64,000 nt of DNA. It comes from Clostridium sp. Its GTDB lineage: Bacteria; Bacillota; Clostridia; Clostridiales; Clostridiaceae. Location: positions 62,001 to 126,000 of the forward strand of contig JARLHR010000204.1 in NCBI GenBank assembly GCA_031292145.1. The letters are read 5' to 3'. The position numbers and the translations under genes are program-made. The notes under the pieces were generated by a model, which made no database searches, had not been told where the DNA came from, and was given only the letters and a program-made list of their open reading frames with translations. Shown in pieces: positions 56,169 to 64,000 of the stretch. Numbering within the stretch: position 1 is the first letter of the stretch; the number at the start of each line of letters is the position of its first letter.

Positions 56169-56207
56169 AAAGCTGAGATATTCTGACTATACGAAAATCT
56201 CAGCTTT
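56169..56207. terminator. bidirectional terminator between converging genes
   Basis: AAAGCTGAGAT pairs perfectly with ATCTCAGCTTT. It separates the PAS kinase from the receiver gene. Confidence 0.75.
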
Positions 56208-56275
56208 AAAATTATATTTTATTATAAAATTTTATAATATGCCTAATAACTATTATATGAAAAATAAGTATAATC

Positions 56276-56638
56276 TTATTTACATTCTTCGAATATATTT
56301 AATAACTCTTTAGCATCAAAGGGTTTCTTAAGATAACCTTTAGCTCCAAGTGCCATGCATTCATCTTTTACATGTTCATACCCTACTGCTGATATAATAA
56401 TTACAGCTGCTTCCGGATTAATCTCCATGATTTCATTTAACACTGAAACACCATCCATCCTAAATTCAGACATGTTCAAATCTACAGTTACAACATCCGG
56501 CTTTTCATTCTTAAACATCTCTATAGCTTCTTCTTTGGTTGATGCCTCAAGAGTTATACACAAACCATCCTTTTCAATAATTTTCCTTAAAAACATTCTC
56601 ATATACGATGAATCATCCACTATTAATACCTTTTTCAT
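56276..56638 (-). CDS. CheY-like single-domain response regulator
   Basis: A 120-residue receiver with the acidic pair VDDSS (D8, D9), phosphorylation site D53 in VTVDLNMSEFRMDG and the conserved lysine in LKKPF. There is no output domain. The loop after D53 is longer than the usual MPxMDG by about three residues. It ends the leftward signalling cluster and may receive phosphate from the hybrid kinase upstream. Confidence 0.92.
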   Translation of the reverse strand: MKKVLIVDDSSYMRMFLRKIIEKDGLCITLEASTKEEAIEMFKNEKPDVVTVDLNMSEFRMDGVSVLNEIMEINPEAAVIIISAVGYEHVKDECMALGAKGYLKKPFDAKELLNIFEECK

Positions 56639-56699
56639 ATTTAAAACTCCTTTGTATCCCTAATTATTCATAATTTATTTATTAATTTATTAGAATCCA

Positions 56700-59549
56700 C
56701 TAATGAAGCAAATCTTTTATTTGATTAAAGATTCTTGCACATTCATCTATTTCTTGATTTTTAGCTTTTTCCTCAAGCTTTATTGCTAATTCATGTATCG
56801 AAGTTATTCCAAAACTTCCAGAAGAACCTTTTAATTCGTGCGTAAGCCTTGCTATTTTCTCAAAATTCTTACTTCCAATAGCATCGTTAATGCCTGTAAA
56901 TAACTCTGGCAGATATTTTATATAATCTTCCAATATTTCCTTTGCATCCTCTTTGCTAAGTCCTGTAATTTCAACAAAGTGATCAATATTATTATCTACG
57001 ATACTATTATAATCGGTCATAAACTCTCTCTCTTTAGTATTCAACTCTATCATTTTGAACATAGTATCAAAATTAATAGGCTTGCTAATATACGCATCCA
57101 TTCCAGCTTTAATACACTTTTCCCTATCACCTGCCATGGCATTAGCAGTCATTGCAATAATTGCTGTGTGCTTTTTGTGTCCTTCAAGAAGTCTTATTTT
57201 GCTTGTGCTTTCATACCCATCCATTACTGGCATCTGACAATCCATAAAAACAACATCATAATCTTTTTCTGAAACAGCTTTTAATGCTTCACTACCATTT
57301 AGCGCTACATCACAAGTCATATTACGAGATTTAAGCATGCTGATAACAATTTTACGATTCATTTCATTATCTTCAACCAATAAAATTCTCGGTTGCAATA
57401 GATTCTTAACTTCTTTAATCACAGGCTTCTCTGATACTTCGTACTCTCGCTCGTCTTCCTTTTTCAAATCTAATGCTACAGCAAGGCAATTGAGTAAATC
57501 ATCTCTCTTGACAGGCTTGACTAAATATGATGAAAAACCATATTCTTTTGCTGCCTTACCATCTCCTCTTTGAGCTGCAGATGCTAAAAGTATTAGTTTA
57601 ATATCCTTTGCAAAAGGCATAGTTTTTAATGTAGTTGCAAGTTCTATACCACTCATACCTGGCATTTCATAATCTATTACAGCAATGTTAATTTTATCTT
57701 GTGTACTTGAATTTGAAATAATTGTAGTAATCGCGCTACCAGCATCCTGTGCTTCAAATACCTTAAGGCCAGTTCCTTGAAGGTATGAATTAATAATTTT
57801 CCTATTATTAGCATTATCATCGACAATTAAAACATTAGCACCATCAAGCTTTTCAAACATATATTTTAATTCTGAAGCTCTTTTGGCTATCTTTAATCTT
57901 ACATCAAATTTAAATGTGGAGCCCTCTCCCACTATACTTTCGACATAAATTTCTCCGCCCATCATTTTTACCAATTCACTAGATATAGCAAGTCCGAGCC
58001 CTGTTCCTCCATACTTCCTAGTCGTAGAAGCATCTGCCTGGTTGAATGATTGAAAAATCTTATTAATATCTTCTTTGCGTATTCCAATACCAGTATCCCT
58101 TACCAGAAAATTTAGAACAGCTATTTCATTTTCTTTCTCTAAATAATCAACTGTAACAGAAATTTCACCACTTTCGGTAAATTTCACTGCGTTACTTATA
58201 AGATTATTTAATATCTGCCTAAGCCTTGATGGGTCTCCAATAACCTCTTCAGGAACATCTTCTTTAATCATAGCATTAAGTTCTATTCCTTTTTCCGCAG
58301 CTTTTGGAACTAGAAGTGAAACGGCATCTTCAATGGCATTTCTTAGATTGAATTCAATGCTTTCCATAGTTAGCTTTTTAGCTTCAATTTTTGAAAAGTC
58401 CAATATATCATTAATAATATGTAATAATACCTCTGAAGCAGATTTTGCTTCACGTATGTACTCTTTTTGTTCTAAAGACAAATTAGTTGATTGCAATAAT
58501 TCAAGAAATCCAAATATTCCATTCATTGGTGTCCTTATTTCATGGGACATATTTGCAAGAAACTGACTCTTTGCAATATTGGCTTCTTCCGCCTGCTCTT
58601 TTGCCTTGTACAGCTCAGTTTCCGCTAGCCTTTGCTCTGTAATATCCTCAGCAGTACATATTAGATACTTAATATTACCAGACTCATCCCTCTGAGGCTT
58701 ACTTTTAATTTGAAGCAGCCTATTTTCACCTTTACAATTTTTAATCTCAAGTTCTTTTTCTGCAGGTCCATTTTTTTGAAATAAGTCCCAATTATTTTCA
58801 GAAAGCTTATTTGCAGTATCTATATCAAATATATCGTATAAGTCCTGATATTCTAGGTCGCTTTTCTTCTTTCCAAAAAACTTTGCATGGGCCTCATTAA
58901 CAGTTGCATAAGAAGTAACATTACTTAATGCCCAAATTTGTGACTCAGAATTATTAAGTAAAATTGCTTGCCCATTAATTGTTGATTCGTATGCTTTTTC
59001 CTTTATAATCCTCGCTCTTGTATATGAAAAAGCCCTTGGAATATCCCTTAATATTTTAATTTGATTCTCTTCCCATTCTATAGGCCTTGATAAACTTTCA
59101 TATCCTATAAATCCAATTAATTTATTTTCATCTTTTAATGGAATTATAAGAGAAGCTTTTATTCCTTCCTCATAAAAAACTTCTGCTTCAAATATCGCTT
59201 CGGCAGGCAGTTCCTTTATGTTATTTATTGCAACAAAATCATTATTCTTAATCTGACGAATCAACCATGGAAGAGCATAAACTACCTCTTCCTCTTGAAT
59301 TGTTCTCTTTGGCTTTATATCTTCCCTATTCCATTGACATTCTATTTGCATAAAAGTAGGATCTTTAGAAAAATAATAGATATAAATTCTATCCATATCA
59401 AACAACAAACCAATTTGCTCCAGTGTCTTTTTTAACTCAATCTCATAATCGGCACTGTTTACATTTAAAAATTTCTGAAACGTATCATGAATTACTTTTA
59501 GACAATTATTAGAATATCTAATATTTGCACAATTACCCCCATCACTCAT
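56700..59549 (-). CDS. hybrid histidine kinase: GAF-PAS-HisKA-HATPase-REC-REC-HPt
   Basis: A 949-residue soluble phosphorelay protein. A GAF domain (about 10-190) is followed by PAS (about 195-305), a dimerisation domain with SHEIRTPMNG (H336), an ATPase domain with NLISNAVKFT, DTGIG and GGTGLGLA, two receivers (VLIVDDNANN... and ILLVEDNEMN..., the second with VFMDCQMPVMDG), and a C-terminal HPt with RLTHELKGSSGSFG. It resembles BarA/TodS-like enzymes. The start is ATG 59549 (GGGAG upstream), 17 bases after the HD-GYP stop, so the two genes are in one operon. Confidence 0.92.
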   Translation of the reverse strand: MSDGGNCANIRYSNNCLKVIHDTFQKFLNVNSADYEIELKKTLEQIGLLFDMDRIYIYYFSKDPTFMQIECQWNREDIKPKRTIQEEEVVYALPWLIRQIKNNDFVAINNIKELPAEAIFEAEVFYEEGIKASLIIPLKDENKLIGFIGYESLSRPIEWEENQIKILRDIPRAFSYTRARIIKEKAYESTINGQAILLNNSESQIWALSNVTSYATVNEAHAKFFGKKKSDLEYQDLYDIFDIDTANKLSENNWDLFQKNGPAEKELEIKNCKGENRLLQIKSKPQRDESGNIKYLICTAEDITEQRLAETELYKAKEQAEEANIAKSQFLANMSHEIRTPMNGIFGFLELLQSTNLSLEQKEYIREAKSASEVLLHIINDILDFSKIEAKKLTMESIEFNLRNAIEDAVSLLVPKAAEKGIELNAMIKEDVPEEVIGDPSRLRQILNNLISNAVKFTESGEISVTVDYLEKENEIAVLNFLVRDTGIGIRKEDINKIFQSFNQADASTTRKYGGTGLGLAISSELVKMMGGEIYVESIVGEGSTFKFDVRLKIAKRASELKYMFEKLDGANVLIVDDNANNRKIINSYLQGTGLKVFEAQDAGSAITTIISNSSTQDKINIAVIDYEMPGMSGIELATTLKTMPFAKDIKLILLASAAQRGDGKAAKEYGFSSYLVKPVKRDDLLNCLAVALDLKKEDEREYEVSEKPVIKEVKNLLQPRILLVEDNEMNRKIVISMLKSRNMTCDVALNGSEALKAVSEKDYDVVFMDCQMPVMDGYESTSKIRLLEGHKKHTAIIAMTANAMAGDREKCIKAGMDAYISKPINFDTMFKMIELNTKEREFMTDYNSIVDNNIDHFVEITGLSKEDAKEILEDYIKYLPELFTGINDAIGSKNFEKIARLTHELKGSSGSFGITSIHELAIKLEEKAKNQEIDECARIFNQIKDLLH

Positions 59550-59565
59550 AAAATCACTCCCAAAT

Positions 59566-60636
59566 CTAAATTTCACAGGTTTTTATAATAAAAAGAGTCA
59601 ATTCTTTTATTAAATCAATTTCATAAGGTTCTGAAATTACATTTCCATCCTTATCATATATAACTTTTACTACTGGTCGCATTGGCATTGAGTTATTTTG
59701 CCTTACTACTAAGCCCTTTTCATTTGAGTTTAGAATAACTGCACTTCCTGTTGGAAAAGCAGCTATGTTCATTGTAAATTTTCTAACCATTTCTTCGTCA
59801 AAATAAATATTGCTCATACCAATAAGATATTCAATAACCTCATATACATTTCTAGGTTCCCCCGCATCTCTACCTGATATTAAATTATCAAAGACATCAC
59901 ATATAGCGACTATCTTTGCAATTTGGTTTATTTCGTCACCTTTTAGTTTTAATGGGAATCCACTACCATCACTTCTTTCATGATGCATTAATGCAGCTAC
60001 CTTGATGGATGCATTCCAAACATGCTGCTCTCCTAACATATCATAACCAATCTTTGGATGATTCAATTCAATATATCTATCTAGTTCGTCCTTATTCTTA
60101 AACTCCGATAAAATTTTCTTGTCATTCATGATTTTTATCTTACCTACATCATGCAGCAATGCAGCAGTAGCTATATCTTTAAGTTTTAGCATACTGTATC
60201 CCATATGAGTTCCTATTATTGTAGACAATACACAGACATTGACTGAATGTGAATATACATTATTATCATTTGCACTTATTTCCGCAACATTTATCAAAAC
60301 ATCTTTATTTGAAAGTATATCTTCAATTACTGAGTTTACTGAATTCATAACACTACTATTATCAGTTTTCCCTTCGCGACAATATCTTCCAATCATTTCC
60401 TTAACTGCATGTTTACTCATTTGCCTAGTTTTTTCTGAAATACTTTCTTCAATAGTCACATTTTTTGATATATCGTCATCAATGTATACTGAATGAATAC
60501 CAAGTTCTTTAATTCTTTCAATATAATAAGGTCTAAGCTTTACTCCAATACTAAGCAAAACTCTGCCTGTTTCATCAAAAATCTGTTTTCCAAGTATTTC
60601 ATCTCCCTTTAGGCTTGAGACACTAACAACCCTCAT
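59566..60636 (-). CDS. HD-GYP domain c-di-GMP phosphodiesterase
   Basis: A 356-residue protein. An N-terminal region of about 120 residues is followed by an HD-GYP domain with YSHSVNVCVLS, LLHDVGKIKI, HPKIGYDML, HHERSDGSGFP and ICDVFDNLISGR. All metal ligands appear intact, so it should degrade c-di-GMP; the GYP triplet reads G-S-G-F-P. The start is ATG 60636 with GGAGGTG three to four bases upstream; the TTG four codons earlier lies in that site. The neighbours are kinases and CheR. Confidence 0.92.
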   Translation of the reverse strand: MRVVSVSSLKGDEILGKQIFDETGRVLLSIGVKLRPYYIERIKELGIHSVYIDDDISKNVTIEESISEKTRQMSKHAVKEMIGRYCREGKTDNSSVMNSVNSVIEDILSNKDVLINVAEISANDNNVYSHSVNVCVLSTIIGTHMGYSMLKLKDIATAALLHDVGKIKIMNDKKILSEFKNKDELDRYIELNHPKIGYDMLGEQHVWNASIKVAALMHHERSDGSGFPLKLKGDEINQIAKIVAICDVFDNLISGRDAGEPRNVYEVIEYLIGMSNIYFDEEMVRKFTMNIAAFPTGSAVILNSNEKGLVVRQNNSMPMRPVVKVIYDKDGNVISEPYEIDLIKELTLFIIKTCEI

Positions 60637-60807
60637 ACGCACCTCCAAATGAAATATTTACTATATATATTCTACTCTATTTTTTTCATTTTGTTTAGCT
60701 TTATATATCAAATTATCTGTTTTTTCACTTTCTCCTCTATTTTTAGTAATACATATTTAAAAAATACTAGGTCAGTATTTGAATTTATTAGTAAAATTAT
60801 TTTTGGC

Positions 60808-61956
60808 CTAGTCAATATGATATTTCTTATTATAAATTTTTAATTTTTCATCATAAGTACAAAAATATTTTTCTCCGCTATTTCTTTGAATTCCTTCACT
60901 CTTCCCAAGCACTAAAAATCCATTATTAGTTAAAGAATTATGAAAATTTTTTAGTACTTTCTCTTGTAAACTATCATTAAAATAAATAAATACATTTCTG
61001 CAAAGTATCAGATTAAATTCGTTTAGTGTTCCATTGCTAAGCAAACTATGGTGAAAAAATAATATGTTTTTCATAAGTTCTGGTTTAACTTTTATGTAGC
61101 TATTCGTAATGCTAAAATATTGAATAAAACTTTTCTCTCCTTGTGCATTTCTATAATTACTTATATCTTTATCTAATGTAGCTGTAGAATACATTCCGTT
61201 TTTTGCTTCTTCTATGACATAAGGATTAATATCTGTAGCATAAATTTGTGTTTTATTTAGCATTCCTGCTTCTTCTAACATTATAGCCAAGGAATACACT
61301 TCTTTTCCAGTAGAACAACCTGCACACCAAATTTTAATATGATTATATGAATTCAAATATGGCAATATCTTAGTTTTAATTAAAGCAAACACCTCAGGAT
61401 TTCTAAAAAACTCCGTAGTATTTATTGAAAAATCAAGAAACAGATTATGAAAAAATTTTTCGTTGTTTAAAACCATATCTTTAAATAAATTAAAATTACG
61501 GATGCCCTCTTTTATCATAGCTACGTTTATCCGTCTCATTATGCTATCTATTTGATATTCTGTATAATCATAGCCGTATACAATACTTAATTTATTTAAG
61601 AAGCTTTGAACTTCTTCTTTATCTATAATTTGTACTTTATCAGATGAATTATCAGTTAAGTTCTTACGAGACCAATTTTCATTAGCATATTTACATTTTA
61701 TACCTAAGTTTTGAAGATATGAGTATAAATACCTCTGTAAAACAAAAACTGTGGTCTTTCCAAGCTCTTGTAATTCAAAAAGTTTTTCCACAATATTTCG
61801 AGGAATTATATTGGCTTGTAAAAAAGTTATATTAATATTTTTCTTTTCTAGCGAGTTTAATAGTTTTATTAGTTCTACTTTATGCTTATGTTCTTCAAAT
61901 TCTCCAATAACAACTATTTTTGCTTCTACTTGTTTGTAAATTATTTCAAAGTTCAA
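60808..61956 (-). CDS. cheR: CheR-type methyltransferase with STAS-like N-terminus
   Basis: A 382-residue protein. Residues about 110-380 are CheR, which methylates glutamates of sensor proteins using S-adenosylmethionine: SINTTEFFRNPEVF, IWCAGCSTGKEVYSLAI, ATDINPYVIEEAK and NLILCRNVFIYF. The first about 100 residues look like a STAS or STAS-related fold (NITFLQANIIPRNIVEKLFEL...YLQNLGI), which is not part of ordinary CheR. No cheB and no chemoreceptor lie in the window. It follows the hybrid kinase upstream by 19 bases. Confidence 0.88.
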   Translation of the reverse strand: MNFEIIYKQVEAKIVVIGEFEEHKHKVELIKLLNSLEKKNINITFLQANIIPRNIVEKLFELQELGKTTVFVLQRYLYSYLQNLGIKCKYANENWSRKNLTDNSSDKVQIIDKEEVQSFLNKLSIVYGYDYTEYQIDSIMRRINVAMIKEGIRNFNLFKDMVLNNEKFFHNLFLDFSINTTEFFRNPEVFALIKTKILPYLNSYNHIKIWCAGCSTGKEVYSLAIMLEEAGMLNKTQIYATDINPYVIEEAKNGMYSTATLDKDISNYRNAQGEKSFIQYFSITNSYIKVKPELMKNILFFHHSLLSNGTLNEFNLILCRNVFIYFNDSLQEKVLKNFHNSLTNNGFLVLGKSEGIQRNSGEKYFCTYDEKLKIYNKKYHID

Positions 61957-61975
61957 AATTTTCCTCCATTGTTTC

Positions 61976-64000
61976 TTAAGCTTTATTTATCCAGGCCTTC
62001 ACCAAGGTTATAAGCACATCGTAATCAATTGGCTTAGAAATATAATCATTTGCTCCAGCTTCCATGCACTTTTCTCTATCGCCTTTTAACGATTTTGCAG
62101 TGGTAGCAATAATTGGTATGTGTTTTATTACATCATTACTCCGTATAGCTTTAATTGCGTCATATCCATTCATAACAGGCATCATTATATCCATTAAAAT
62201 TAAATCACAAACTTCATTTTCTAGCTTTTTCAGAGCAACTTTTCCATTTTCAGCTTCAATTATTTCTGCACCATACTCTTCTAATGCTGCTGCAAGAACG
62301 AATATATTTCTTGCATCATCATCTACAATCAGTATTTTTTTATTCTCCAGATTCAATGCGCTATCCTTATTAATCTTAGAAGTGATAATATTTTTATATT
62401 CCTTGTCCCTATTAACCTTATGAAGTATTAAAGTTAATTCATCTAACAGCCTTTCAAAAGAATTTGTAGTTTTAATAATTATGCTGTCTGCATATAACCT
62501 TATCTCTTTTTCCTGCTCGTTACTTATATCCATACCTGTATAAATGATAACAGGTATACTTAAATCTTTTTGTTTTAGTGACCTATTAATTTTTTTTAAT
62601 AAATCAATTCCCTCTATGTCTGGCAAGCCTAAATCCAACACAATACCATTAATTTTATTTTCTTCTATAAGCTTAATGCCTTCAGTTCCATTATTAGATG
62701 TTAATACTTTAAAGCCCATTCCCTCAGATATAGCTTTAATAGATTGAAGTAAACTTATATCATCTTCAATTATAAGCAAGCTTTTGTGTTTCTCGCTTTT
62801 TATCTCTTTATATGCGCCATTTAATATATTATCTTGTTCACAAATAGTAGCTGCTATCTCTTCCTCTTTATTAGTAGCTTGTCCTTGAACTGTAAGAGGC
62901 AAATATAATGAAAAAGTGCTTCCCATGCCGGGCTCACTGATTACTTTTATTTTTCCCTTCATAAGCTCGCTAAGTCTGTTACTAATGGATAGCCCTAGTC
63001 CTGTACCACCATATTTTCTTGAGATAGATCCATCTCCTTGATGAAACTCATTAAAAATCATATCTAAATTATCTTTAGATATACCAATCCCTGTGTCCAT
63101 TACAGAAAACACCAGGTTATTATCCAATTGGGTATCCCTTTCAATCTTTAGTTTTACAGAACCTTTATGAGTAAATTTAAATGCATTAGATAAGTAATTT
63201 TTTAACACTTGAGAAATTTTGTCCTTATCCCCATAGATATTATCTCCAAACTCATCTTCGCATATAAATTGGATTTCTTTTTCAATTGCAGTTTCATTAA
63301 ATAAATCACTAAGTTCTTCAATAATTTCACTAGAATTGAAATATTTATAGTTTAAGTCTAGTTTTCCCGCCTCAATTTTTGCTAAGTCTAAAATATCATT
63401 TATTAGGGTCAATAAATCCTGTCCAGCTTTAAATATGACTTTTATTTTTTCCTGTGCATCTTTAATAGTAATATCTTTATTGCTTTTTATTAAAAGATTA
63501 GATAGTAAAATAATAGAATTTAGTGGTGTTCTAAGCTCATGGGACATGTTGGCCAAGAACTGAGTTTTATATTTATTTGCCATTTCATAATCTTTTGATT
63601 TTGCCAAAATATCTATTCTGGATTTTTCTAATTCTTCATTTTTAATTCTTAGGAGTCTTGCTTGTTCCTCAATATGCAATTGATTTTCCTCAAGCTGAGC
63701 ATTAGTTTGCTGCATCTCTTCACTTTGCTGCTCTAATATTTGCTGATGCTCTTCAAGTTGGGCATTAGTTTGCTGTAATTCTTCAGCTTGAACCTGGAGC
63801 TGCCTTTGCTGTTCTTCTAGCATTTCATTTGTATTTACTAACTGAATTGATACTTCTTGTGCTTCTTTTTTTGCTTTTTCACTTACTTCTAATAGTTGCT
63901 TAATTTGTTCATTTTGAATTGCAGAGTATAGATTTGTAGCAATTATATTACTTGCTGCTTCTATAAGTTCCTGTTTTAATTCATTAAAATTTTCAAAGGA
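61976..64000 (-). CDS. hybrid histidine kinase (GAF-like, coiled coil, HisKA, HATPase, two REC); 5' end outside window
   Basis: The open frame continues past the window edge; residues before the internal ATG at 63823 (FNELKQELIEAASNIIATNLYSAI) look like the end of a GAF domain. A glutamine-rich coiled coil with repeated LQQTNAQLEE units follows, then SHELRTPLNS, NYLSNAFKFT, DTGIGIS and GGTGLGLSISN, then two receivers (LLIIEDDISLL and ILIVDDDARNI, the latter with ILMDIMMPVMNG). This is the layout of HK-CheB/CheR-associated kinases in clostridia and cyanobacteria. It is co-directional with cheR, HD-GYP and the HPt kinase. Confidence 0.9.
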   Translation of the reverse strand, partial: SFENFNELKQELIEAASNIIATNLYSAIQNEQIKQLLEVSEKAKKEAQEVSIQLVNTNEMLEEQQRQLQVQAEELQQTNAQLEEHQQILEQQSEEMQQTNAQLEENQLHIEEQARLLRIKNEELEKSRIDILAKSKDYEMANKYKTQFLANMSHELRTPLNSIILLSNLLIKSNKDITIKDAQEKIKVIFKAGQDLLTLINDILDLAKIEAGKLDLNYKYFNSSEIIEELSDLFNETAIEKEIQFICEDEFGDNIYGDKDKISQVLKNYLSNAFKFTHKGSVKLKIERDTQLDNNLVFSVMDTGIGISKDNLDMIFNEFHQGDGSISRKYGGTGLGLSISNRLSELMKGKIKVISEPGMGSTFSLYLPLTVQGQATNKEEEIAATICEQDNILNGAYKEIKSEKHKSLLIIEDDISLLQSIKAISEGMGFKVLTSNNGTEGIKLIEENKINGIVLDLGLPDIEGIDLLKKINRSLKQKDLSIPVIIYTGMDISNEQEKEIRLYADSIIIKTTNSFERLLDELTLILHKVNRDKEYKNIITSKINKDSALNLENKKILIVDDDARNIFVLAAALEEYGAEIIEAENGKVALKKLENEVCDLILMDIMMPVMNGYDAIKAIRSNDVIKHIPIIATTAKSLKGDREKCMEAGANDYISKPIDYDVLITLVKAWINKA

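Overview
The window is about 64 kb of a very AT-rich, strictly bacterial genome. Gene content points to a spore-forming, obligately anaerobic Clostridium. The solventogenic C. beijerinckii / C. saccharoperbutylacetonicum neighbourhood is my inference from protein similarity by eye, not a search. Supporting signs are a type III glutamine synthetase, an adenosylcobalamin-dependent ribonucleotide reductase, FeoAB, clostridial exosporium-like proteins behind a SigK-type promoter, several PAS/GAF histidine kinases, and choline-binding-type cell-wall repeats.

Layout. 1-6.6 kb holds a partial acetyltransferase and a 1970-residue kinase-like/AAA/GAF/PAS/histidine-kinase protein. 6.6-7.9 kb is a non-coding RNA island: an SRP-Alu-like RNA directly followed by a 6S RNA, a cluster of hairpins, and a large structured repeat element. 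7.9-17 kb is one leftward sulfate-assimilation cluster (sulfate ABC transporter, APS reductase of the AprBA type, ATP sulfurylase). A sulfite reductase that could complete the route lies at 24-25.5 kb. Between them are an old-yellow-enzyme oxidoreductase with an ArsR regulator, a PHP phosphoesterase, and a Fur-boxed feoA-feoA-feoB iron uptake operon. 25.6-28.9 kb has a second 6S RNA and a CadC/CadA-type metal-efflux pair with a clear operator. 29-35.7 kb has a broken acetyltransferase, an HTH-deformylase pair, type III glutamine synthetase with an ANTAR-like leader, DegV, a PIN protein and a P-loop kinase.

36-40.9 kb is an FtsH paralogue flanked by inverted copies of the structured repeat, then two exosporium-like proteins, then a decayed ftsH fragment. 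40.9-51 kb holds a FIST-GGDEF-EAL protein, the class II ribonucleotide reductase and a large secreted GH30 glycosidase with cell-wall-binding repeats. 51-56 kb has an orphan sugar-binding protein, a half-length aldehyde-dehydrogenase-like protein and a PAS histidine kinase. 56-64 kb is a leftward signalling cluster: receiver, hybrid kinase with HPt, HD-GYP, CheR and a second hybrid kinase running off the end.

The most unusual content is RNA-level. First, an RNA retaining only the Alu domain of SRP RNA sits between a promoter and 6S RNA, and a second 6S copy 18.5 kb away has the same promoter but no Alu part. Second, a ~290-nt repeat family (three copies plus a tail fragment) changes its stem sequences between copies while keeping the base pairing. 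Third, the giant kinase has lost key catalytic residues of its N-terminal Ser/Thr-kinase domain and shares a C-terminal tail motif with another histidine kinase in the window.
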